From: an uncultured Clostridia bacterium
GTDB lineage: Bacteria; Bacillota; Clostridia; Monoglobales; Monoglobaceae
Direction: 5' to 3'
NCBI GenBank assembly: GCA_910580105.1
Contig: CAJTWN010000024.1
Span: 1-17,153 of the forward strand
DNA: 17,153 bases
A model generated the notes under the pieces. That model made no database searches, had not been told where the DNA came from, and worked only from the letters and a program-made list of their open reading frames with translations. The number at the start of each line of letters is the position of its first letter. Position 1 is the stretch's first letter. This document shows positions 1 to 7,700 of this stretch, piece by piece. The translations under genes were made by a program, and so were the position numbers.

Positions 1-1
1 A

Positions 2-67
2 GCTTTTCTGACAAAAGATACTGTTGGAGGCAAGCCACTTTGTAAATCTGCAGAACTTGCAAAATAG
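2..67 (+). CDS. C-terminal end of an unrecognised protein (5' end outside window)
   Basis: An open frame enters from the left edge and ends at a TAG at 65-67, giving 21 residues that finish in ...KSAELAK. The other two forward frames hit stops earlier (frame 3 at once, frame 1 after 14 codons). The residue mix looks like normal protein, and a strong hairpin terminator follows about 57 bases later, as expected at the end of a gene. The fragment is too short to assign a family. It could be chance, but the frame plus the terminator make a real gene end the better reading. Confidence 0.45.
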   Translation, partial: AFLTKDTVGGKPLCKSAELAK

Positions 68-123
68 TTTTCAGTATGTTAAAATATAGGCTTGAAATCT
101 ATTCTTGCTGCGAATAGCAAACA

Positions 124-162
124 GCAACCACATAAATTTCGATGAGAAATTTGTGTGGTTGC
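124..162 (+). terminator. Probable terminator between the left-edge gene and azlC
   Basis: A 16-base-pair stem (124-139 with 147-162, one G-U pair) has a seven-base loop and is followed by a T-rich stretch (TTCTCTGTTTCC). It lies between the stop at 67 and azlC at 259, so it most likely ends the upstream transcript. A role as an azlC leader attenuator cannot be excluded. Confidence 0.6.
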
Positions 163-183
163 TTCTCTGTTTCCTAATTTTTA

Positions 184-212
184 TTGTTATGCAACGAAGC
201 AGAACAGATAAC
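184..212 (+). promoter_or_regulatory. Possible azlC promoter
   Basis: TTGTTA (184-189) and GATAAC (207-212) are separated by 17 bases and lie downstream of the terminator and upstream of azlC. Both boxes deviate from consensus, so the call is tentative. Between here and the ribosome binding site AAGGAG (244-249), a short inverted repeat (213-219 with 234-240) could form a 7-bp hairpin in the leader. Confidence 0.3.
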
Positions 213-258
213 AAAGCGGCCGGAAAAATAAACCCGCTTTTATAAGGAGCTGATAAAA

Positions 259-942
259 ATGAAATGGAACGCCGCAAAACATGCTTTTCCTGTCTCACTT
301 CCAATCTGCGCCGGATTCTTATTTCTGGGTGCTTCCTATGGGATCCTAATGACTGCAAAAGGCTTTTCCCCCATCTATCCATTTATTATGAGCCTGTTCA
401 TTTTTGCAGGTTCCATGGAGTTTGTCACCATCAACCTTCTCCTCTCTTCTTTTCACCCGCTCTCTGCATTTCTGCTGACACTTATGGTCAATGCCCGCCA
501 TCTGTTTTATGGAATCTCCATGTTGGAAAAGTATCAGGGAACCGGTCGAAAGAAAGCTTACTTAATTTTTGGCATGTGTGATGAATCTTTTTCCATCAAC
601 TGTTCCGCAAAGATTCCACAGGGTATTGACAAGGGCTGGTACATGTTTTTTGTTACCCTGTTCAACCATATCTATTGGGTCTTTGGTGCAACGGTAGGAG
701 CAATACTTGGTAAATGGATTCCCATGAATATCAAAGGTATTGAATTTGTCATGACTGCTCTGTTCGTTGTTACTTTTTTGAACCAATGGCAGGAAACCCA
801 AAATCATAAACCAGCCTGTTCCGGTCTTATCATCACGGTTTTCTGTCTATTACTTTTTGGAGCAGAAAACTTTTTAATCCCGGCTCTTCTGCTGATTACA
901 GGTATACTCATTTTATTAGAAAAGGAAGTGAAATACGTATGA
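259..942 (+). CDS. azlC: AzlC family branched-chain amino acid exporter, large subunit
   Basis: This 227-residue polytopic membrane protein matches the AzlC/YgaZ family in length and signature segments: GASYGI at 24-29, AGSMEF at 50-55 and NARHLFYG at 78-85, the conserved motif before the cytoplasmic loop. AzlC pairs with the small AzlD subunit to export branched-chain amino acids and analogues such as azaleucine. The family function is known; the substrate here is inferred. The ATG at 259 has AAGGAG nine bases upstream (244-249). The stop overlaps the azlD start (ATGA), so the two are translationally coupled. An overlapping ORF in another frame from 264 is a shadow. The family assignment is firm; the direction and substrate of transport are less certain. 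Confidence 0.93.
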   Translation: MKWNAAKHAFPVSLPICAGFLFLGASYGILMTAKGFSPIYPFIMSLFIFAGSMEFVTINLLLSSFHPLSAFLLTLMVNARHLFYGISMLEKYQGTGRKKAYLIFGMCDESFSINCSAKIPQGIDKGWYMFFVTLFNHIYWVFGATVGAILGKWIPMNIKGIEFVMTALFVVTFLNQWQETQNHKPACSGLIITVFCLLLFGAENFLIPALLLITGILILLEKEVKYV

Positions 943-1268
943 CACTTACAGAAAAAATAATCACCATCGGCGCAGTTGTTTTTGGTACAATGATTACCCG
1001 TTTTCTGCCTTTTCTTATATTTCCGGACAAAAAAACACCGCCCAAATGGATTATCAAACTGGGTGCCGTCCTTCCTTATGCGATGATAGGTATGCTTGTG
1101 ATATTTTCACTGAAAGACGTTCAATTCAGCCAATTTTCATATGGTATTCCGGAAATAATTGCAATATTAATTACAATCTTTCTGCATCTTTGGAAAAGAA
1201 ATATGCTTTTGAGCATATCTGCCGGTACTTTGAGCTATATGACTATGGTTCAGTATATTTTTGTTTAG
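939..1268 (+). CDS. azlD: AzlD family small subunit of branched-chain amino acid exporter
   Basis: This 109-residue hydrophobic protein has about four membrane segments, typical of AzlD/YgaH. The N-terminal segment contains the family pattern MITRFLPFLIFP, followed by a LGAVLPYAMIGML segment in which small residues and proline are conserved. The ATG at 939 overlaps the azlC TGA by four bases, a standard coupling for obligate partners. AzlD is thought to assemble with AzlC to form the exporter. No terminator is obvious between this stop and the next gene, so some read-through into the downstream transporter is possible, although that gene has its own good promoter. Confidence 0.92.
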   Translation: MTLTEKIITIGAVVFGTMITRFLPFLIFPDKKTPPKWIIKLGAVLPYAMIGMLVIFSLKDVQFSQFSYGIPEIIAILITIFLHLWKRNMLLSISAGTLSYMTMVQYIFV

Positions 1269-1303
1269 ACATAAAATTTTTTCGGCTTTTTGTTACAATT
1301 TGC

Positions 1304-1332
1304 TTGCCAAAAAACCTATTCTATGGTAAAAT
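1304..1332 (+). promoter_or_regulatory. Strong sigma-A type promoter for the NSS transporter
   Basis: TTGCCA (1304-1309), a 17-base spacer and TAAAAT (1327-1332), preceded by TG one base upstream of the -10 (extended -10, TGGTAAAAT). It ends 38 bases before the transporter ATG and sits in the azlD-transporter gap, so the transporter can be expressed independently of azlCD. Confidence 0.65.
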
Positions 1333-1370
1333 ATGACTTAATATTTTGTATTTGGAGAGGAGTATTGTAC

Positions 1371-2771
1371 ATGGAACATCAGAGAAGTACGTTTTCGAAC
1401 AAGCTGGGCTTTGTGTTAGCTGCAGCTGGTTCAGCAGTTGGACTTGGAAACATTTGGCGTTTTCCATATCTGGCTGCGAAATATGGCGGCGGTATTTTTT
1501 TATTAATTTATTTAATTTTGGTCATCTCCTTCGGTTTCACCGTCATGATTACCGAAGTGGCCATCGGACGCAAAACCAGTCTTTCACCAATTGGCGCCTT
1601 TGCAAAAATTAATCCAAAGTCCAAATTTATTGGTGTTTTGGCATCATTAATTGCTTTTCTCATTCTGCCCTACTACAGTGTTATCGGCGGATGGGTTATT
1701 AAGTATTTGATCACCTTTTTAGAAGGTACTGTTGGTATGGCAGCTGCAAGTGGAGATACCTTTTTTACCGGTTTCATTTCTTCCCCATTGCAGCCAATTC
1801 TCTGGCAGGCGCTATTTGTCATTGCAACTTTAGCCGTTATTCTTGGCGGTGTAAAGGGCGGTGTAGAACGCGTCAGCAAAATTCTCATGCCCCTGTTGGT
1901 TGTTCTCTGTCTTGGAACATCAATTTTCATCATGTTCCAACCCGGCGCATTGGATGGTGTAAAATACTATATTGTACCGGATTTTTCTAAATTTACAGTT
2001 AATACACTCCTTGCTGCAATGGGACAGATGTTCTATTCCATGTCCCTGGCAATGGGCATCATGATTACTTATGGTTCCTATCTCAGAAAGCAGGACGACC
2101 TTGAAAAATCAGTCGGCCAAATTGAATGGTTTGATACAGGTATTGCATTTCTTGCCGGTTTGATGATTATTCCTGCCGTCTTCACCTTTGCAGGAAATGA
2201 CCAGGAACTCCTTGCAGAAACGTTAACCACCGGCCCCAGCCTGATGTTTATTTCCATGCCGAAGGTTTTTGAAAGCATGGGACCGATTATTGGTACCGGT
2301 GTGGGAATTACCTTCTTTGTTTTGGTATTGTTTGCGGCATTGACCTCTGCCATTTCCTTGATGGAGGCAGTTGTATCAACCATCTGCGACTGTTTCAAAA
2401 TTTCACGTAAAGTTGCAGCCATTGGTGCGGCTATTCTTGCAATTTTAATTGGTATGCCTTCTTCTCTTGGTTTTGGCCCCTGGGAATCTTTCACCATTAT
2501 TGGAATGTCCATCCTGGACTTCTTCGACTTTTTCACAAATTCCCTGCTTATGCCGATTGTTGCACTATGTACCTGCGTATTTATCGGTTGGGTTACCGGA
2601 ACAAAGATTATTTCCGACGAAGTTCGGATTTCTTCCGCTTTCAAACGGGAAAAATTATATATCGTTATGGTCAAATATATTGCGCCTGTTCTCATTTTTG
2701 CCATCTTAATCTGGTCTGTTGGCGGCGCACTCAGCAAACTTATTCCGGCATTTGAATTCTTTGTATTATAA
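1371..2771 (+). CDS. Sodium-dependent amino acid transporter, NSS/SNF family (MhsT/LeuT-like)
   Basis: This 466-residue polytopic membrane protein begins with the family hallmark. The first helix carries GSAVGLGNIWRFPY at residues 20-33, the unwound segment that binds sodium and substrate in LeuT and MhsT, followed by a glycine-rich AAKYGGG. The family couples amino acid uptake to the sodium gradient. The length fits the short bacterial 11-helix MhsT-like subgroup better than the 12-helix LeuT type. The open frame extends upstream to 1290, but the ATG at 1371 is chosen because GGAGAGGAG lies 8-10 bases before it, the promoter at 1304-1332 would leave no room for the upstream start, and homology begins here. 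Substrate is not readable from sequence. The adjacent azlCD pair gives this block an amino acid import/export theme. Confidence 0.93.
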   Translation: MEHQRSTFSNKLGFVLAAAGSAVGLGNIWRFPYLAAKYGGGIFLLIYLILVISFGFTVMITEVAIGRKTSLSPIGAFAKINPKSKFIGVLASLIAFLILPYYSVIGGWVIKYLITFLEGTVGMAAASGDTFFTGFISSPLQPILWQALFVIATLAVILGGVKGGVERVSKILMPLLVVLCLGTSIFIMFQPGALDGVKYYIVPDFSKFTVNTLLAAMGQMFYSMSLAMGIMITYGSYLRKQDDLEKSVGQIEWFDTGIAFLAGLMIIPAVFTFAGNDQELLAETLTTGPSLMFISMPKVFESMGPIIGTGVGITFFVLVLFAALTSAISLMEAVVSTICDCFKISRKVAAIGAAILAILIGMPSSLGFGPWESFTIIGMSILDFFDFFTNSLLMPIVALCTCVFIGWVTGTKIISDEVRISSAFKREKLYIVMVKYIAPVLIFAILIWSVGGALSKLIPAFEFFVL

Positions 2772-2810
2772 GATTTCTTTACATATGCAATTATTTCAAC
2801 TAAGGCATCA

Positions 2811-2902
2811 ACCAGTTAACTGGTGACGTTTCCCCCTTTTAAGAAGCGAATATAAGCTTCCAGATAAGGGACACTGAAATTTTGACACCCTAGACTGTCA
2901 AA
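2811..2902 (+). other. Cluster of inverted repeats downstream of the transporter gene
   Basis: Three structures sit in about 90 bases between the transporter stop and its terminator. ACCAGTTAACTGGT (2811-2824) is a perfect palindrome. A nested hairpin has outer arms CCCTT/AAGGG (2834-2838 with 2866-2870) and inner arms GAAGC/GCTTC (2843-2847 with 2856-2860). TTTGACA/TGTCAAA (2881-2887 with 2896-2902) forms a third hairpin. The order suggests either a structured 3' untranslated or small RNA, or the end of a vanished mobile element. No known RNA family was recognised. Confidence 0.4.
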
Positions 2903-2933
2903 TACAGCCGCTTGTATGCGGCTGTATTTTTTT
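2901..2933 (+). terminator. Rho-independent terminator after the NSS transporter
   Basis: An 11-bp stem (2901-2911 with 2918-2928), rich in GC at its base, has a six-base loop and runs into a T tract ending at 2933. It is a textbook terminator for the + strand transcript of azlCD and the transporter. Confidence 0.85.
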
Positions 2934-3217
2934 GCCCACTTATTCTTGCCACGCATAAACAGGTCTATTGTTTTATACTTATTGTGTCCTTTGCGTAATC
3001 TCCTTTAAATTAGTTTTTAATATTTTGGCTATGGATATTGGGATGTACCACTATATGATATCAACCCCTATATTTTAAATGAACCGTACGCTTTATCTCC
3101 TTTGTGTTTTTCGTTAACATTATGGATATTTTTTCATAAAACGGTCTTAAATCTTGATATATTAATTTTTTCTTCTTCCTCTATTAGCACTGGATTTTTC
3201 ACACTTTAAGTCATCAA
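2934..3217. other. AT-rich intergenic sequence without an intact gene
   Basis: No open frame with a ribosome binding site was found. On the - strand, short broken frames between about 3180 and 3010 read like protein: one ends in ...TVHLKYRG before a stop at 3061-3063, and the same frame continues YHIVVHPNIHSQNIKN to a stop at 3010-3012. These are weakly reminiscent of the start of IS200-type transposases (YHIV..PKYR) and could be decayed coding DNA. The resemblance is slight and may be chance. Confidence 0.25.
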
Positions 3218-3257
3218 ACAAAAACACAAAGTCCAACAATGGACTTTGTGTTTTTGT
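3218..3257. terminator. Bidirectional terminator between convergent transcription units
   Basis: An 18-bp perfect stem (3218-3235 with 3240-3257) has a four-base loop (ACAA). The outer stem is A-rich on the left and T-rich on the right, giving a T tract on either strand. It lies 95 bases beyond the end of the - strand kinase gene and is placed to stop both that transcript and any + strand read-through. Confidence 0.85.
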
Positions 3258-3352
3258 TATATTCTTTTCACAGAAATAAACATCATATAAGAACATAATA
3301 ACATTTAAATACGAAAACGTTTAACTTTGTCTCAGCATTTCACATATAAAGT

Positions 3353-4633
3353 CTATAGCGATTGTGCAAGACGGAAAGTAAACCAACCGTTTTCTGTTTT
3401 ATATTCGCAGTAAGCATCATATTTATCGCAAAACGCCGCAATAGACCGGGTACCAACGCCATGCTCTTTTTCAACTGCTACGGGTTGTCCCTTACTGTCA
3501 AATTCAATCTTTCCGATATAGGGATTAGAAACCTGAAACATGAGCTGCGGCTTACTGATACACTTGCATTGAATCCTTCTCTGCTCTACAGGAAGCTTTT
3601 TACAGGCATGAATTGCATTTTCAAGTGAATTAGCAAAAACAGTAGACAATTCAGTCGCATTAACTGTTAAATCATTTGGAATTGACAGCGTCAATTCCAT
3701 ACGTATTTCCGCTTCTTCCGCCTGCTGGAAATAATAAGAGAAAACCGCATCAATAACCGGATTTGTACAGTACCGGATATTTTGTACTCTATTCAGTTCT
3801 GCCTCTGAGTCTGCAATATACTTTAACGCTTCTGCCGATTCATCTTTTTGAATCATTACGGATAAAGTTTGCAATTTATGCCGCATGTCATGATGATGTA
3901 TACGTGTCTGCGCTTCATTTTGGCTCATTTGCTCAACCCGCTGTTCCATCATTGCAGCCTGTAAATATAGCGCTTGTTTTTCTTTTTCCATATTGTACAC
4001 ATTCATTTGATTGTGTACAAGGTTAAATATGTTTAAATACATAAACGGCATCAAAACAAGTACTATGGCCAATGCAGGAATATATTCACTGCGGTTTGTA
4101 ATAATCGTCGGAAAGTTTGCCATTAATACCAGCAATAAATAATAAAGCGCCGATACTCCTGCAAATATTCCCCACCCCTTTTTAATTTTATCCTGAATTT
4201 CTATATAGGATTTTCGCATAAATTTATAGATTAAGAACTCAAGAAGCGGAAAAGCAATAAGTCTTGTAACAAACATTACTACATAATACTTACCCGGTAA
4301 ATAATAATCAATTATATTGGTCAGTATTATAATTTCCAAAGACAATGTGTCAACAAGGCAAAAGGTGAAGAAAAACTTTGCATTCCGATTTTTTGCCATT
4401 ATAAAAAAGAAAATAAGACTCGGTAAGGTACATGTAAGAAGCAGTACCTGCCCCATCGTTTCAGGGCCAAAACGAATAAGGCCCCAAATATTTATAAATA
4501 TAAGCGGTATCATAAAAATACAGGTAAGAATTAATGTCTTTTTTCGCGGATACCGTGATTCATATAAAAATATAAAAAGGATTAATACGTGGATCAACGA
4601 CCACAAAACAGATAAATCACGCAGTATTGTCAT
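3353..4633 (-). CDS. AgrC-like membrane sensor histidine kinase with GHKL ATPase domain
   Basis: This 426-residue kinase has an N-terminal sensor of six or seven membrane helices (about residues 8-205), a short coiled coil (about 214-240) and a catalytic half. Residues 246-251 (HHHDMR) form the H-box with the HD pair typical of the agr/HPK10 class. FANSLENAIHAC (333-344) is the N-box and HGVGTRS (391-397) the G-box. It would phosphorylate itself and then a LytTR-type regulator, and the only such regulator nearby is at 13725-14459. The open frame extends to 4684, but the ATG at 4633 has AAGGGGGAAAG just upstream, so that start is chosen. No AgrB/AgrD-like peptide genes lie in the window, so its signal is unknown. 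The surface-protein gene lies immediately upstream on the same strand. Confidence 0.9.
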   Translation of the reverse strand: MTILRDLSVLWSLIHVLILFIFLYESRYPRKKTLILTCIFMIPLIFINIWGLIRFGPETMGQVLLLTCTLPSLIFFFIMAKNRNAKFFFTFCLVDTLSLEIIILTNIIDYYLPGKYYVVMFVTRLIAFPLLEFLIYKFMRKSYIEIQDKIKKGWGIFAGVSALYYLLLVLMANFPTIITNRSEYIPALAIVLVLMPFMYLNIFNLVHNQMNVYNMEKEKQALYLQAAMMEQRVEQMSQNEAQTRIHHHDMRHKLQTLSVMIQKDESAEALKYIADSEAELNRVQNIRYCTNPVIDAVFSYYFQQAEEAEIRMELTLSIPNDLTVNATELSTVFANSLENAIHACKKLPVEQRRIQCKCISKPQLMFQVSNPYIGKIEFDSKGQPVAVEKEHGVGTRSIAAFCDKYDAYCEYKTENGWFTFRLAQSL

Positions 4634-4674
4634 GCTGCTTTCCCCCTTTTGCTTGCTTAGATCAGTACAGTGTA

Positions 4675-4702
4675 CATATACCAAACACAGGCTGACAGTA
4701 AA
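4675..4702 (-). promoter_or_regulatory. Possible promoter for the sensor kinase gene
   Basis: On the - strand TTTACT (4702-4697) is followed after 16 bases by TATATG (4680-4675), preceded by TG at the extended -10 position. It lies after the hairpin at 4711-4740 and 42 bases before the kinase ATG. The -35 is weak; the call is tentative. Confidence 0.3.
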
Positions 4703-4710
4703 TAAGGCAA

Positions 4711-4740
4711 TGGTGTTATAGCAATTACACTATAACACCA
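4711..4740 (-). terminator. Hairpin after the giant surface-protein gene
   Basis: An 11-bp perfect stem (4711-4721 with 4730-4740) has an eight-base loop and lies about 50 bases beyond the giant gene's stop. The T tract on the - strand is poor (TTGCCTTATTT), so termination may be partial and let some transcript reach the kinase gene. A smaller hairpin (4760-4765 with 4777-4782) lies between it and the stop. Confidence 0.5.
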
Positions 4741-4788
4741 TCAGCCAAAATATGCAACTGGCAGGAAAAAGGCCTACCTGCCCCATAA

Positions 4789-7700
4789 TCACTTATTTGC
4801 AAACACAAACCTATGGAGTATTGCCGCAAATTCTGCTCTTGTTGCATTCTCCTGTGGATTAAGGTATTTTTCTGTATCGCCTTGTAAAAGACCGCTGCCA
4901 ACTGCATATTGAACAGCCGGAATTGCATATTCCGATACCATTTGTGCATCAGCATAAGAAAGGATGTTTGTGTTTTCTCCTGCTGACACATCATATCCCT
5001 TATACTGTGCATATCTGTACATAATCGCCGCAATCTGCTCTCTGATGATATTCTCATCCGGACAAAACTCTGTTTCTGAATAACCTTTCACAATTCCATT
5101 TGCCTGTGCCCACCGAACCGCATCTTCATAGTAAGCACCGGCTTTTACATCTTTAAAAGTAGCGGCAGCTGAAATTTCCGGTTCATGTTCTGTACGATAT
5201 AAGATGGTTACAAGCATTGCTCTTGTAAGCGCACCATTCGGGGAAAATTCATCCGTATCTGTACCCTTCATAATTTCATTTTCAAGGACATAATCCACAT
5301 CCAAATGATACCATTCATGTACATCTAAATCCCTGAATGCAAGCGAAGGGCAATGTTCCGCCGCTGTACCTTTACAATTGCCTGTATTTCCTCCCCCGCT
5401 CTTCTTCCACTTTGCATAAAGTGTAAAAGATTTTGTTACCTTTGTCTCAAAATCATAGGCAGTTGACAATCCTTCATCTGTAAACCAACCATCAAAAACA
5501 TATCCCGCTTTTTCAGGTGTATCCGGCTTTATTACAGTTCCATTGCTTCTTACACGTTGGCTGTCAATCTCACCTGCTCCATTTGTATCAAACTTGACTG
5601 TGTAAGTTGAAACGAAACCTCCGCCGCCACTGCCGCCACTACTGCCGCCGCTTTGTTTGTAAACAGTGACATTGGAAGTGAATGTACCGCCGCCTTGGTA
5701 ATTCTCACCGCCCGCACCATCAAAACCATTGAAATGAATTGTAACAGTATATTTACCGATATTCTTTGTAATATCTGCAAAAGCAACTTCTTCATTGCTG
5801 GCATTTTTAACTGTAACAGAAGTATTTGCAAGAGAAAGCTTTTCATTGCCTAACATACCGCTCAATTTATACAAACGACTTTCATTTAATACCGAGCCTT
5901 TAAGAATCGTCACATTTTCAGCAACAACCTGTAAGGTAAGCGGAGTAACGGTAAGCATACCATTTTGATTTGTAATTTCATAATTTTCCGTCACATTCTT
6001 ATTTTCACTGTCTGAAATTGTGAGTTGTTCAATCACGTTTGGTTGGGTTCCAACTTTGGTTATTGAACTTTCTGCGGTCATGACCGCAGACATCGTATGA
6101 CCATCCGCCAGATGCGTGCCGGCTGTAAGCTCGATTTTATCTGCCGTAAGAGGCTGGGCATCATAAACTTTTCCGCTGTCAGCCGCCTTTACAGAAACAG
6201 GCTTCTTTGTGATGGAAACCGTTGTCTTCTCCGTGAAAAAGCGGATTACATAGCCATCAACAAGACATTCAAGATAGCAATAATATTCACCGCTGTCCGT
6301 AACGTCTTTTACCCCATAAGTATTATAGGATTCGGATTGAACCGCAATCCGCTCGCTTGCACCGTCCGGCACAAAATACCATTGGTATTTTTCAACAGAA
6401 AGATTATCGGTAAGGGTATAAGTAATGTTATGCGCTTTACCATCATATTCCCCCGTATAGCCATTTACAACCACACTTCCTGTGGAATATGCTGCATAAT
6501 ATTTCTTGTCACCATAATCACTCTCTTTAATTTCATATACCCTTACGCCCTGCAAAAGCGCGTCTTCATACCAGCCAGCAAACGCATAGCCTTCCTTTGT
6601 AACATCGGTTGGCAGTACGGCACCTGTCCCATAAGTATATTCTGTAATTTCTCCGCTGTTTACGCTTCCGCCGTTTGTTTCAAAGGAAACTGCAAAGGTT
6701 TTTGCCTCCCATACAGCATAGAGTGTAAGATCGTTATTTTCAGAATATATATCTTTTGCGCTGTACACAACAGCACCATTTTCTGCAACAGCCCAGCCAA
6801 TAAAGTTATAACCATATCTTTCGGGAATCAAACCGGAAATTTCTATATTACCATCAAAAGCTTTTATTATATTTTCGGGCATATTCCCCACATACTCTGT
6901 TGTATTCGGCTTGTAAGCAACAGCATATGTATTTTCTCCGATACCCCTTACAGTTATAACTGTTGCCTCTTTTATATTTGCAATTTCAAAAAATACGGTG
7001 TTTCCATCTTCCGAAACCTTTTCAAGCAGAATACCATTTGCATAAACTGTCATATCCGATGTATTATATCCATCCGTTACAACAACATTAAATTTAAAGT
7101 TTTCACCATATTCAACCGAATTAGCAGACTCTGTATTTACTGTAAATCCGCTTTGATTTTCAGGTACTGTTACCTGATAGGTACGTGGTGTAAATTTCGC
7201 TTCAAGCTCTAAATCGCTTTCTATCACTGCCGCAAAATCCCAGCTGTCGTTTCCGATAAACCACCCGTCAAAGATATATCCCTCCTTCACAGGCGCTTTT
7301 GGCTTTTGGGCTTTATCCGCGTAACGCACCTTTTCACTCAGATAGGTTTCGCCGTCAACAATATATTTAACCGTATAAACATTTGCCTTTACGTCACTTA
7401 TGGTAATTGTAATATTATCTGTAATATTTTTTACTGTAAATCTATATTCTGTTCCATTCACATCAGGCACAAGTAATACGCCATTAGCATAAACTTTCAT
7501 TGTATCTGCATTATAATGATCGTCCAGTGTTACAGTAAATGTATACGCACCCCCATAATTTACTGAGGTGCTGTCCGTTGAATGCACTGCATATCCTATT
7601 CCGTCTATGGCAGGTACAACAGTAAAGGAATCTCCCGCCCAAACTGCTTTCAATATGATGTCTTCAGTTACCGCACGCGCAAAATTCCATTCAGTACCGT

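Noticed and set aside
2078..2737. 219-codon - strand open frame inside the NSS transporter
   Set aside because: It is antisense to a strongly conserved transporter, with a polar composition typical of a reversed membrane-protein frame and no ribosome binding site.
4634..4684. Upstream start for the sensor kinase at 4684
   Set aside because: The extra 17 residues are polar and precede the first membrane helix. The internal ATG at 4633 has a strong AAGGGGGAAAG site.
6097..7212. Long + strand open frame (371 codons) opposite the giant gene
   Set aside because: It is Cys/Ile-rich and lacks domain logic, with no ribosome binding site at its start. It lies wholly within well-supported B-repeat coding sequence on the other strand, so it is a shadow of that gene's codon use.
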